64,000 bases of DNA from Prostheceraeus crozeri (Eukaryota > Platyhelminthes > Polycladida > Euryleptidae): contig CAJQUW010009010.1 in the NCBI GenBank assembly GCA_907163375.1, positions 124,001-188,000 of the forward strand, in the 5' to 3' direction. The notes beneath the pieces are model-generated. The model was not told the origin of the DNA, searched no databases, and worked only from the letters and a program-made list of their open reading frames with translations. Of the stretch, positions 45,651 through 57,219 are shown piece after piece. Both the position numbers and the translations under genes were made by a program. Every line of letters starts with the position of its first letter. Position 1 is the first letter of the stretch.

Positions 45651-46400
45651 AACGACCACCTCTCTGCCTAGCAAATAAAGTCAGGTGGTCGTTATTTGCA
45701 GGCAAACTTTTGGCTACCTTTTTACATGATATATGACATTATAGTAATATCCAATCATAAGCCTACGCGTACTCACAAATCCTACACAGCATGATTGCAC
45801 GAATGATACTAGTTTTTATAGTTTCAGGGGCTATAAAAGTATCTATTCAAAAGGCCTATTACGCAAGATTTAATAAAAATTTAGAAAAGTGTATAGAAAT
45901 ATAACAATAATGTGATACACAAACATAAGTATAAAGAACACATTAATCAATGAGAAACTGTGACGATATGCTCTATTAGGCACTGTATGTAGACATTATG
46001 TAAAACTGTAATATTATACTAACGGTGCAATTATGTAGCATGAATTCAGATGTAGGCCTACAGTATGTACATGTATGTGTAGTCGATTGTGCGTATATCA
46101 ATGCTAATTAACTTTCTCTGATATATGCGTCATGAAGTACTAGTATACTACATATATAACACCATTGATGTTTGTCTGTTATTAATACACAAAGTTAGTG
46201 AAACATCTACACGCATTTATCGTTCCAATTCAATCTGCGGTCGTAATAAACAGGGATCAGAGAACAATTTGTCAAATTACTGAGGTCGTAAGTCGCGTTA
46301 GACAGGAAGTCGTTATTTACCGGTTGTGTTATATAGAAGATATAGCAATTTTACATCGGTGCCAATCCTTTTGGTCGTAATCGACAGGAAGTCGTTAAAG
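45650..46400. other. Region with repeated GTCGTTA motifs, possible unclassified element
   Basis: GGTGGTCGTTATTTGCAGG occurs at about 45692, with its inverse (ATAACGACCACCT) 40 bp earlier, and variants GTCGTTATTTACCGG and GTCGTTAAAGGCAG at about 46309 and 46393, plus GGTCGTAA half-copies. The spacing suggests repeated sites or decayed termini, but no clean ends or target duplication were found. Confidence 0.3.
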
Positions 46401-47130
46401 GCAGTTTTGTCAATGACAGGGACTATTGTAACTCATTTGTGCCTTTTATATGCGCTATGTACCTTCAATTGAGGCCTATGTGATTATCAGCACTTTTGCA
46501 GTAACACTTACTTCCCTTTTCTTCTATGACTTTATTGTGTACTTCTGACGCATTTCCAGAGGTATTCAATGTGATTTCCCTTTACGAATAAATACAAATG
46601 CAAATCACCGACTCTCATAAAACTGATGGATGAAAATATGTAAAGTAGAAAGTGGATTGCGATGAATAATTCGAGGACACGTTTATTATATTGATTTTAC
46701 TTAGACCCCCAAGTTCTTAGGGTCTGACTGATTGCTTTGACCTACTCCTGAAAGATAATTAAAAATAACTACGTACAGACCAAACTCGCCACTTTGATTA
46801 GGTAATCTTAGGAAAATGTTTGCGCAGTGACAACCTCTCACTCACAGATCGTCTATTTAGCGGTCCTAATCTCATTAATTGCATGATGATCTTTGATTGT
46901 CCAATGGTTGTAATAATTTAACCTAATCGTCTCCTTTGCTTCTGTAATCCACTAAATCTTCAAATTCAATTTCGTCCCTCACATGAATGGCTGCAACTTT
47001 ACTGACATTATCCATTGGCTATGCTTCAGTCTCCAATGAAAATGCGACTTCTTAGTGGTTTGAACTTTATTTCTTTTCATTCCCAATTCATATACAAATG
47101 ATACAAGACAAATGCTACCGTCAACTCGTG
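46401..47130. other. Upstream region of the GPCR gene
   Basis: No coding or repeat feature recognised apart from the TATA box at its right end. Confidence 0.45.
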
Positions 47131-47137
47131 TATAAAT
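47131..47137 (+). promoter_or_regulatory. Candidate TATA box of the GPCR gene
   Basis: TATAAAT, 60 bp upstream of the ATG at 47197; a start site about 25-30 bp downstream would give a leader of roughly 35 nt. Confidence 0.5.
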
Positions 47138-47196
47138 CTCTCTCCTTTTCATCACCTAAAGACTGATTCAACGGTCTTCTCAATTCTTCAGCCACA

Positions 47197-48453
47197 ATGA
47201 CCACTACTCCAACTGCGCTGCTATTGACGGTCTTTGCTCAAACCGTCAGTCCAGATCCGACTCCTCAAGCCAAATTTTTGTCCAACGCTACCGCTAGTGA
47301 ATGCGCCAAATCGGCGAGCTTAATCAAGAAAAATATTTCTGCAGCAATTTTTCCGATTCAACTTTTCATCGGTTTCTTGTCTCTGTTGAGCAACTTCTGT
47401 AATATTGTCGTGCTGTCTCGAAGAAAAATGATTAATGCTACTAATACTATACTCACAGGTATGGCTGTGTGTGATCTCATTACTTGTGTTTTTTATGTAA
47501 TTCGATGTTTAATGACTCACCTCATTGAGGTTATCTATAATCTGACTCTCAAACGCATTAGCACTATTTTCCTCATGATTTCACTCACTTCACATACCTG
47601 TTCCATTTGGTTGACTGTTCTTCTGTCAATATTTAGATTTTTTATCATTCATACTTCATATGCATCTCCTCGGTCGAGTGAACTTTGGGGACTTCGCCGT
47701 TCCTTGACTGCTACTGTGCTCATCTGCCTCGCGGTAACCTTATTCCTCTTGCCAGTGTACGCAACTATAAGCTATCAAGCGATTGACGACGTACTTAATA
47801 ACATAACTTTACCGAACGGAAAGTTTTATCAGACATTCAACCAAACAGTCTATTTCGCAAAGTTTAACCCCGAAGCTTTCGGAGTTTACAACTTTGCCAG
47901 TAATGCTGTTCTTGCCAAAGTAATCCCTTGTGTGTTGCTAACTTTCTTTGGAGTTCTTCTTTTAGTTACCCTTCACAGAGCAAACAAAAGACGCATGTCG
48001 CTCATGGAGGAATCAAGAACTACCCTGTCAAACCAAGGCGGAGGAAAGGGAATGTCTCGAAGAGAACGAAATAGCCGTCGGATAACTCGAATGCTTTTGA
48101 CTGTAATAATCATTTTTGTGGTGGTTGAACTACCAAATGGATGTCTCATGTGTTTCTCTAGACTGAACCATAAAGTCCGTTGTATCTACACGGCATTCGG
48201 CGAAATTTGCGATTTAGCATCGTTGACTAAGAATGCAGTTACTTTTGTTTTGTACTGTAGCATGTCTACAGAATTCAGACAAACGTTCCGCTCTACTTTT
48301 TGTCATTGTATAAAGCAGGGGAATACTGCCAGTGGTAACGGAAACCACATGACCACAGAAATCGGTGAACGAAAAACAGTTACAACTGCGGCATTTGTTG
48401 TTGATCATCTTACTGCCAAAGGAAAGGCCGGTGGTTATTCTCAAGCTCTTTAG
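47197..48453 (+). CDS. Rhodopsin-family GPCR, peptide-receptor-like (DMSR/sex-peptide-receptor-like), intronless
   Basis: Probable plasma-membrane neuropeptide receptor of 418 residues in one exon, ATG in good context (CCACAATGACC). Extracellular N-terminus with glycosylation sites N30 and N46; further sites N115, N202 and N215. Helices: TM1 about 49-74, TM2 83-104 (MAVCDL, the conserved Asp is D93), TM3 121-149, TM4 170-190, TM5 235-259, TM6 298-320 (ELPNG, conserved Pro313), TM7 337-354. The TM3 end is FRF rather than DRY, and TM7 has NAVTF rather than NPxxY. HTCSIWLTVLLSIFRF and the FVLYCSMSTEFRQTF end recall the myosuppressin/DMSR/sex-peptide receptor group. No Cys is present at the usual TM3 start or in the second extracellular loop, so the canonical disulfide is missing. 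A basic third intracellular loop (SRRERNSRRITRM) is a likely G-protein contact. The ligand cannot be inferred. Confidence 0.85.
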   Translation: MTTTPTALLLTVFAQTVSPDPTPQAKFLSNATASECAKSASLIKKNISAAIFPIQLFIGFLSLLSNFCNIVVLSRRKMINATNTILTGMAVCDLITCVFYVIRCLMTHLIEVIYNLTLKRISTIFLMISLTSHTCSIWLTVLLSIFRFFIIHTSYASPRSSELWGLRRSLTATVLICLAVTLFLLPVYATISYQAIDDVLNNITLPNGKFYQTFNQTVYFAKFNPEAFGVYNFASNAVLAKVIPCVLLTFFGVLLLVTLHRANKRRMSLMEESRTTLSNQGGGKGMSRRERNSRRITRMLLTVIIIFVVVELPNGCLMCFSRLNHKVRCIYTAFGEICDLASLTKNAVTFVLYCSMSTEFRQTFRSTFCHCIKQGNTASGNGNHMTTEIGERKTVTTAAFVVDHLTAKGKAGGYSQAL

Positions 48454-48764
48454 GAATCAAACGTGTATGTATGACTTACTTTTCTGTTGTACCTGAAATT
48501 GTGATTGTGTAAATGGCTGAGAAGATCATTGACATATTCAGATTAAGACTTTCTTTCTTGTGAAATACTGTTTGTGTCGGGTAGAACTCTTCAATGATAT
48601 TTCTTCATAAACATATGATTTAATTGTGGTTATTAAATTGGATTTTGAAAAAGTTCAAATATCAATTTTTACACATCAACTTACAATCAAGACACTATCG
48701 TGTACGGTTAAAATTCATTTTGTACTTATTCACATATTTATCCACAACATTACATCTTCCACAC

Positions 48765-48770
48765 AATAAA
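48765..48770 (+). terminator. Candidate poly(A) signal of the GPCR gene
   Basis: AATAAA 312 bp after the stop codon, followed by a T-rich stretch; no other AATAAA lies closer. Confidence 0.45.
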
Positions 48771-48845
48771 AATTACTTTTATTCATTCAATATTTTCTTG
48801 GAAATTTTCCGGTAGGAAGCCCGTTATAGATTTTTGTAGCAAATG

Positions 48846-49785
48846 AGACAACAAAACAACCACTATTCATGATTAACTTACAGTGAATTCATGCCCAAGG
48901 CCTTTCTCTAGGAACATTAGGGAAATAGTCTAGTAACTGACAAATACATGCATATAAGTTTCTACATAAGATATAGCCTAGTTGAATATGGCTATATCTA
49001 GTCAATGTAATTGAAAATTTAACATTTTCTACGAGTATTAATTCATTGACATAGATTTTATCGTTGAATGAATTGAAATCGTCTAACATTAGGTTAAATA
49101 TTAGGTTACCTTAGGTTACCTTTATGGCATCACCTTCAACTAAATATCGCCAATAAGCAATATTTCTTTGCCAAAGATATTCATTTCATGGATATCATAG
49201 CTACATGTCTCTCCAAATCTATGGCTTGATTCATTGATATGATTTGAATGGTTGATCGCGATGTCTATATTCAACAATAGCAATGCTAATACTCGTCTAT
49301 ACTCATTTAAAATTTAGGACTCGCTGCGCTCGTACATTTTCAATGTTGTATAGACATCGTACTAACATTGCTATATTCAAAATTATAAAGCTGTTCTATG
49401 GAAAATCTATATCTATGACACGCAGAAACTATGATAACTCAAGAAACATTGACGCACCTTATACAGGTGAAGGAGAAAGGTAAAAAAGGGAATTGTAAAG
49501 AAAGGGGATTTTTCTTTCTGTTTTCTAATTTTCTTTTTTACCTTTCTCTTTCACCTGTATACGGTATATCAATGTGTTTAGAGTTATTATAGTTTCTGCT
49601 TGTCACAGATATAGATTTTCCATAGAACAGTTTCATAATTTTGAATATCTTATGTAGAAACTTATATGCATGCATTTCTCAGCTACTAGATTATTTCCGT
49701 GATGACGGGAGGGTGTTCCTAGAGAAAGGCCTTGGCATGAATTTACTATAAGTTAAATATGAATAGTGGTTATTTTGTTTTCTTG
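48846..49785. repeat. Large compound foldback repeat
   Basis: Two inverted pairs: an outer pair (about 48846-48974 with 49649-49785, sharing CCTTTCTCTAGGAAC-type and TTTCTACATAAGATAT strings) and an inner pair (about 49362-49490 with 49537-49648, sharing TCTATGGAAAATCTATATCT and CACCTGTAT.C strings). The inner loop is about 50 bp of A/G followed by T/C sequence that is itself a partial mirror. No protein is encoded. Probably a palindromic MITE or two nested ones. Confidence 0.7.
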
Positions 49786-50343
49786 GAAATTAGTCATCAA
49801 TCAGTATCAGATTCTAGTTGAACTATTGAATTTCATCCATCGATCATGAAAACCTGAAATACCTGTCTGATGCCACTGTTTTCACTGCGGAACAAACAAT
49901 CTAAACGCATAGAATTGTATATTTCTTTACCGATCTAAGTCAATGTTGCCAGATTTTAAGAAGAATCAGATTACTGAAACCGTGCTGCACCTAAAAGAAT
50001 TTCTGTGAATATAATTTTTGAGAGCTGGAAAATGTGCATGTTAACTATTTCGTTGTCATGACGCTTTCATTAGTTTTAACAGAAATTCCTACAAGCCATT
50101 TACACCCGGAAATGTCTCATTTCAACGAACTGCGGACAAGTCTGCCTGAAAAGTGCAATCATAATCGTAAAAATGATCAAATTCATTTTGAATTATTAAA
50201 TGAACGTTAGATCATTGCCTTATTAAATGTCCCGAACTCGGATATGCATACAGAGGGGATTTTGTGATGTTTGCCGCTCTGTATTACAAGACGACTGGAG
50301 TTATAGCTCAAGAATTGTCGTTTTACAGATACTGGGTGACAAT

Positions 50344-51584
50344 CAGTCCGTTTCATAAAAAGTGGATCATCCTAAAATTTGACTAAATACTCGTAAAACA
50401 TAAGTATGATACAGTAACGGTTCTTAAGAAGCTAATATTTTGTGGCCCTACCCTTATTGTCAATGACATTACCAATTCATCTAGGCATTGATTCGATGAT
50501 ATCGTTGATTTTTGACTGATCTAACTTCTCCCCTCTCTTTTTTAACAGTGACGTAAGTTGTGATACGCCATCTGTAGGTACCAGTTAACGACGAACGTTA
50601 CGTTTTAGAATACTCCATACATTTTCTATGGGATTCAGATCAGGAGAACGAGCTGGCCAAGATAATGTCCTAAGCCCTAATTGAGACTTGCATAAGTTGA
50701 CTCTACTACTCCTGTGACACGTATTATCATCCATAAATAACCAAGTCGATGGATCACCAAGTTGATCTGTCATTTGGCCAATGTTCATTCGTAAAACATT
50801 CACACAGCGTTCAGAATTCATGGTTCCTTGCTGTATGTGAAGTTCAGAGAGGCCATTGGTCCAAATGCCAGCCCAAATCAGTAGAGTCGCACCACCTTGT
50901 ACCCGGGGACGATGTAAATGTCTAGTGTAAAAGTCTAGTGCAGCCATCTCAGTTAACGAGAGACTTGGATCAACTTTAACAAATCTCAAAATTAGGCGGT
51001 CTCTACTTTTGGATGTTTTGCGTGGACGGCCAGAGAATGCCGTCCACGCATTTTTCAAAAGGCTTTATGAATTGCCTTTTGTGAATGCGATCTCGTTATT
51101 GTTCATTTGTGCTTTGTATTGTTTTCAACTGGTAAGAGATAGATTTCTAGCTGAAAGCAATCAGGAGTGCTGCCAACACCACCGCAAAGAAGTCAGGAAG
51201 CTATGGAACATGAAGTCCAGTTAATCACATGTAGCAGTTACATTATTGTTGATGAATAATGGTGCTATACTGGCTCTGATTGACCGATTTTCTTTATTTT
51301 TGTTTTGCTTGATAGCTTTTGGCTTGTAGAACAACATATTGCATAACAAAGGAAACAAATGTAATTTCATAAGAGTGAGGTATGATTTTGTGTAACATTG
51401 CTAAATGAAGATCAAATTATCTACTACTTTTTTTATAACAAACAAAATATTCATATTTCCAACAATTTCCAACAATGATATTAGTAAGCGACAGACATAT
51501 TCGTTCAAATTTCAGAGGAGTTAGAAGACAAAGTTGAAGTTAAGGCGATGTTTAAGGGTGATCCATTTTTTATGAAACAATCAG
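50344..51584 (-). mobile_element. Deleted Tc1-like transposon
   Basis: Inverted termini share GTTTCATAAAAARTGGATCA (left at about 50350, right at about 51561-51579 inverted). The right end is followed by TA. It carries an internally deleted transposase. Ends are approximate because the left target dinucleotide is unclear. Confidence 0.65.
50440..51125 (-). pseudogene. Tc1-like transposase with internal deletion
   Basis: The main frame (50585-51058) starts with the end of the paired-type domain (FSGRPRKTSKSRDRLILRFV, then DPSLSLTEMAA) and jumps directly to LDFYTRHLHRPRVQGGATLL, losing roughly 80-100 residues including the strand with the first catalytic Asp. It then has STWLFMDDN (second Asp) and PARSPDLNPIENVWSILKRN (final acidic residue). 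After a TAA the protein continues as VPTDGVSQLTSLLKKRGEK, IIESMPR, stop, IGNVIDNKGRATKY. Upstream, MNNNEIAFTKGNS is followed by a TAA. Catalytically dead. Confidence 0.75.
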
Positions 51585-51760
51585 TACAAATTTAGGAATT
51601 TAGGAAGAAAATGTCACCAACTCTCGCACTATTCGCAGTCATTCACGGTTATTATCGCTTCACTTTATATACAAAGGCATTTTGATGAAATACCTCACAA
51701 TAAATCGTCTTGCGGCAAGAATCTACATCTGTAGTATTCTACAGTAATTTGATTCTTCTT

Positions 51761-51905
51761 AACATCTAGCAGCATTGACCCAGATCGATGCTTAAATGAG
51801 CGGCTGAAATTGACTTCAACAAATAGCTGTTGTCTATTCTAGTTTCACTAATATAAACAAAGCAAGAAGTCGGATTTCTATGGTTATTACAATAGACATG
51901 TGACT
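51761..51905 (+). repeat. Dispersed repeat R4, copy 1
   Basis: Collinear with 52904-53055: both have a GCATTGACC/ACATTGACC start, a CAACAAATRG box, TTTAGTCTCACTAAT or TTCACTAATATA, and AAGTC(G/A)G.TTTCTATGGTTAT. A weaker relative lies at about 23606-23690. Confidence 0.55.
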
Positions 51906-52903
51906 CTGCAATAATAAAGGACCAGAATGGCCGTGGACATTGAAAACAATAGAGCGTCGAGGACATGTGTTGTCATGGCAACCGTACTTAAGCGATAGCG
52001 GTTTCCTGTGTTTGAGAATAGGAAGGTGCCTGCAACTTCTTAGGGAACTTCGAATAGATGACTAGTTGCAGCCAGTAAAGAATCTACGGGGGTATTTCGC
52101 CCCTCCCCCCGGGAGAGATATAACTTACTTTGCCGGTATGGAACGACGTTGTCAGAGTTCATACTGTGCTTGTTTTCATGTACAAGTAGGAATAGCGTGT
52201 TTTTGTATAACAACTGCTTGGCTTTATCTATCAATGTGAATGTAGAATCAGCAGATCGCAGAACACCAAAAGGCATTGGTGATTAATGTCTGTGATGTTA
52301 TGGGTCGTGCTATTTCTATCTTTATCACATGGTTTTATTTTACCATTATGCATTTAAATTGACTTGGTCAATTTGATCAATTTGGTTATAATAGTGTACT
52401 TTGAACACAGGAAGCTCTGCTAGGTGAATTTAAGAAGAATTGTGTAGGCCTAGTAGAGGCCTATACATATATCTACTTTATGTGGGACATTGTGTTATGT
52501 ATTACTGTTTTACTGTTTTTCATCATGTTCAGAATCTTATGGAAAGGTGTGATCTTGTTGGGTGAGCTAATATCAGTAGGCCTATGCTTAAGAGAAAATA
52601 TGAGATTAACATTTTTGATATATTCAGCTCAATCCTATTGCTATGTTTTCTCATCAACTTCTTATGTTCTTCTGTTTATAAAACTACAGCATAGGTACAG
52701 TAAACATTGAAACAAATACACAGTTCTAGCCTGATCAAAGTGCTATAGTTCTTCATGTGTCACACAGGTCATTTTTGACCACATTTACTCGATGCAATAT
52801 AGATTTGGCTTCCCCGGAAACTTCTAGATCTCCCGGAATTCCAACCTACATTCAACACTGGTTGCAACAGCTGTTACATGTTTCTGTCAATTGATTATTG
52901 TTA

Positions 52904-53055
52904 AGATCGAGAAACATTGACCTTCATAGGTGCCTACTGTAGATGCGCGACTGAAATTACTATCAACAAATGGTCATCGTCCATTTTAGTCTCACTAATC
53001 TAGACAAAAGCGAAAGTCAGTTTTCTATGGTTATTACCATGGATAGCTGTGCAAG
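52904..53055 (+). repeat. Dispersed repeat R4, copy 2
   Basis: See the 51761-51905 copy; about 150 bp, roughly 75% similar by eye, non-coding. Confidence 0.55.
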
Positions 53056-53964
53056 ATATCTGCACTAGCTATCCATGTCAATACACAGTGGTTCAAAGTT
53101 GATGATATCTAATTCATTTCGCATGACTGAGTTGAGATTCCGAAAATTTGACTGACTATTCTGAATTCCATATAGTTTTATTTGTATTGAGTAATTTATT
53201 CAGAATGACAAAAAGCCAAATGTTTTTGCATGTCGCTGCCCAATATTTCCACTGTCACAGTCAATGTTGCGGTAAAATGGCAAAACATAAAAGATATGTC
53301 AGAAGATATTTATTAATTGTTAAATGTAATTGAAAGCAATATTTAATACGCACATGAAGATGACGCAGTCATAGAACAAGGTTGGGCAATAACTTGTATT
53401 GGGTACATCCAATACAGGTTTTAGGCCAAAATTTGGGTCAAAACCCAAAACACAAGCCCAAGTTTCAATATATGAGTAGAATCAAATAAACGAAGTGCAT
53501 TCTTTGCATTTTGTGCAGACATGAAGATCCTTCCATGGAACAAAATTCCAACTGCGCCCATGAGAAGGGTGATTTTATTGTGAAACGATAATTTATTGCG
53601 ATAACTGTAATTAGTAGCTTATATGTGCTACGTTACAAAGCTTTCCTTTATTTTAATCTATTTTAATCTACACTGATATTCTGACTAATTGAAGATTTTT
53701 GATTTAATAGTGATTGAATTTAACATTGCTCATAACAGAGCAATCGTTTTCACTTTGTCATTCAGAAATATATACAGATTTGTGACTGCATGGTTAAACA
53801 CAATTAGAATTCGAAATTGGAATGAATTCCTTTTTGGATGACTGTCGGGTATCGCAGAAAGTTTAATGGTGTGAAGATAACTGCGAAGATATAAAATATG
53901 TGAAATAAATAAAGATTCAATATGCACAAATGCAACATAATAAAAGTAAGCTTACAGCAAACAC

Positions 53965-54272
53965 AACATGTATGAACTTTCAATGCGCGGCACTGTCAAC
54001 CCCAAAATGTGACATCCAATCATCACAAGTATTTCATTTTTGAAATATTCTGTGAATCGAGTGAAATTTTGATTAAAAATCAGAACCTTATGCTCTTATC
54101 ATATAGTTCTTCTAAGATTCAAATCTAAATGTCAATTTAATAACTTGATTTGTGTAGGTCCTATATGCAGCATGAATAGTTCAGCAGACCCAAGTTTTGT
54201 ATAGAAAACTGAAGTTTTGTATCACTTACCCAAGGTAGACCCAAAACCCAAGGTCAAACCTTGCATAGAAAG
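53965..54272 (+). repeat. Dispersed repeat R3, copy 2
   Basis: Collinear with 19445-19735, with CAGACCCAAGTTTTGTATAG and the closing ACCCAAGGTCAAAC string. Confidence 0.65.
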
Positions 54273-54812
54273 AAGTAAAAATGAATAAATAATTGTGTTT
54301 AGTGAAATCGTCTGATGTTATTGCGATGTAACAAAAGATTACAAAATATTGCAGTTTTCAATGTAGGCAAAGCCGCTTTTGCCATGTAACCAAAACATAT
54401 CATACACAGCACGATACCATGAGAGCTCCTTGAGTAACCTTATGTGAAGCGTTGTGATAAAGTGTTAGTGCAGATGATAACACGAAAAGAAGGTTATTCA
54501 ATTTTATTCAGATTAATGAGTGTTAGTTTCTTTTCCATTTATGAAGTGTTCTGTATAGTAGTTGATCATGGAGAGAAAGATATTTTTACAAGTATAGAAA
54601 TTCCACAGATGACTCTATCATTTAGTCACTATTAGTTTGCTACCGTAAATAGATAGCTACTTTGAATGGACGATGACTGTTTATGACTGCAAGTTGTGAC
54701 ACATTCATGCCCCTTCTTGACAAGTTTGTCAAGCACAGTAATACCGTTTCTCCTATTCGTAAACCATTTCAGGACAAATGGGTCCCAATGCCGCTTTAAA
54801 TTATAAATTATA

Positions 54813-55492
54813 GGTGCACTATGAAGCCAGAAGGGCAAGAAAATGTAGAAATCCGAGGCTGCGAAGTGGACGATAATTTCTACGAATGCTCTGTCCGCCT
54901 GGATTCATAGAATAGTTTATCTTCTTTATATATGGCAAATGTCTCTTTCGTGTATATACAAAATATTAATACCATCATTTTGATGAGCCATCGACATCGT
55001 TCTGAATGTCTGTCATTGTTTTCATGATTAACCAACAATACATGTAGCCAATGAATCAACGCATTGTTTAACAATGAATGTGTAAAGTAGCTTTAATTAG
55101 TGATTTTTACAATGATAATGAAAATGAACTACATAAGACATTTCTGCCATGAATATGCCATTGAGATTCCCTTTATGCAGGGATATGCATTCTCAAGCAT
55201 GGAGTCCTACAACACATTACTTTCAGATAATGGTAAATTCGTAGACGGAATTCTGGTATTTCGTAGAAGCTCTTATCCTCTAAATCTGTCATGATATGAT
55301 AAATGTCGCTGGGCAATATTTTTATCACTTTTATCCTATAAATACTTTTTTATCCTATAAATTTGCATAGAATTATTTGTATAATCACAGCGGTTATTGG
55401 GCAGTTGCCATAGATTTAGAGGATAAGCTATTCTATGAATCCAGCGGGCAAGAATATCGTAGAAATCCCAGGCTGCGAAGCCCTTCTGGCTT
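54813..55492. repeat. Foldback repeat with about 85-bp arms
   Basis: Arms at about 54819-54915 and 55411-55491 are inverted relative to one another; both contain GAAGCCAGAAGGGC (or its complement), CAGCCT or AGGCTGCGAAG and TCTATGAATCCA or its complement. About 500 bp of loop, non-coding. Confidence 0.65.
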
Positions 55493-56245
55493 CACACAAT
55501 ACCTATTCGAATAGATGCTTTCTGCAGTTTGCTACAGTCAAATGTGGCTGATTCGATGAAGCAAAAAGTCAGTCCTAGAGATAGTTTTGTGCGCAGATTG
55601 AAAAGCTCATAGCCAGCGTTCTAAACTCTTCTCTGCGCTTTACGCCCTCTATCTTAATGCGCCATATCTTAGGATGATAAAGCATCAGTGGATGGATAGA
55701 TTCAGGAAACAGTTTTGAACTACTTTGACTTGGATGCAGACCAGCTTCCAGTTTTAGAATTATGTAGTAGATAATGCATAGATTTGAGGTCATTACTGCT
55801 ATATTACCGAGAGCCGAAGGCTCGAGGTTATTATGGCAAATAATGTTCTAATGCATTACTTTTTCATAGAAGTCTGCACCAGGTTAATAATTTCCAACCA
55901 GGAAAATAATTACCTGCTTCATGGAACTTATTAACCTGTGGACATAGAAAGCCTTGCAAAATCACGCATTATATAATATTAATAAAATTCATCCCCATCC
56001 TTTTTCCGATCTCGTAAGAAATGGCTTCAATGAATTATCTCACAAACGAAATGTTGACTAATCGGTGCAAATGAGAATTTTTCAAGGTTACAGTGACCAG
56101 AGATGTGACTTTTGAACATGACATAAATTCACGCCGTAGTTTTGAATGGAATGTATCATACTCTTCTTCAATAGAGACGACAGAGGCTGTATCATGCGTT
56201 TGTGCAAAAGCATAGAAATAGGTCCTATAAGTTGCGGGCGATCCT
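55493..56245. other. No gene recognised
   Basis: AT-rich interval with nothing supportable. Confidence 0.45.
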
Positions 56246-56249
56246 TTAA

Positions 56250-57215
56250 CCCTCAGAGACCTGAGATTTTTCACACCCTCTGAGACCTGAGGGGGTCCAG
56301 TGAACCCCTTTCACATATTCTTAGTTTACCTGCTTAAATCGATATTAAAACATTAGGAAAGTTGATTTTAAGTAAAACAATGATGTTTGCGTGTAGCAGG
56401 TCGGTATAACGAATCCCTTGAGTGACTTTCAGCATTCTCAGTAAACACGTGCGAAAATATGGTGTTTTTGTAAGTCAACCACATTTAGTACAGCATCATT
56501 TGTACTAGGAGGCAGTTTAACGGTATTTTGTGTCACCATGAAGCTTCAGATAGTTGATTTTGATGAAATTGATTTAATCCATGCAGCAAAACCTTTCCAT
56601 TTGTCCATTCTTTCAAATTTATCCAAAGCTATCAGAAATAGGCCTAAATGAGTCAACACTGCTGTACTTTTAGAACCTAAAAAACAGCTGTGAAGATCTC
56701 AAACTCATCAATTGCTGCTGTGAAAAGTTTGTCATCAATCAGTTTTTGGTGCTCAACTATGAATATAATGATAGCTTTCATTTCGGGCACTGATGTATGT
56801 CGAGTTGTTCATATAGGCCAACCAGTCACGCGAGATCATGTGCGAAAGCAAAATATTCACATTTGGGATCTTCCAACACATTGCGCATCTACGAGCATGA
56901 TGCAAACGATGAATAAATGACTTTCACTCTTTATACACCATCGTGGACATGTTCGAAATCATTTTTCATCTAATTACAAAAATTTTGTGATGGAATTTCT
57001 ACACCCTCTGAGACGTGAGGGGGGTCCAGTGGACCCCCTTGGCCTATCTGGCATACTTCTACTGATTCAATTGAAATGAAATAACACATACAGATTCACT
57101 GTCAGAAATAATGATTTTGTATGAGCTTGAGTGGTTGATATATCGTCAGCGTAAAAAATGAAATAGAAAAATGTTGCTCCGGAGTCCACTGGACCCCCCC
57201 TCAAGTCTCTGAGGG
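56250..57215 (-). mobile_element. piggyBac-type MITE, copy 3
   Basis: Same family as 8320-9221, opposite orientation, with intact TTAA on both sides (56246-56249 and 57216-57219). It retains both end palindromes (GGGGGTCCAGTGGACCCCC near the right) and internal CTCAGAGGG boxes. 966 bp, no protein. The best-preserved copy in the window. Confidence 0.88.
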
Positions 57216-57219
57216 TTAA

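Larger units (their letters stand above)
51585..53964. other. No gene recognised; contains repeat R4 copies
   Basis: No supportable gene. Two copies of a dispersed repeat (51761-51905 and 52904-53055) are listed separately. About 53380-53470 contains several CCCAA/TTGGG strings that recur near the ends of repeat R3 and may belong to it. Confidence 0.45.
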
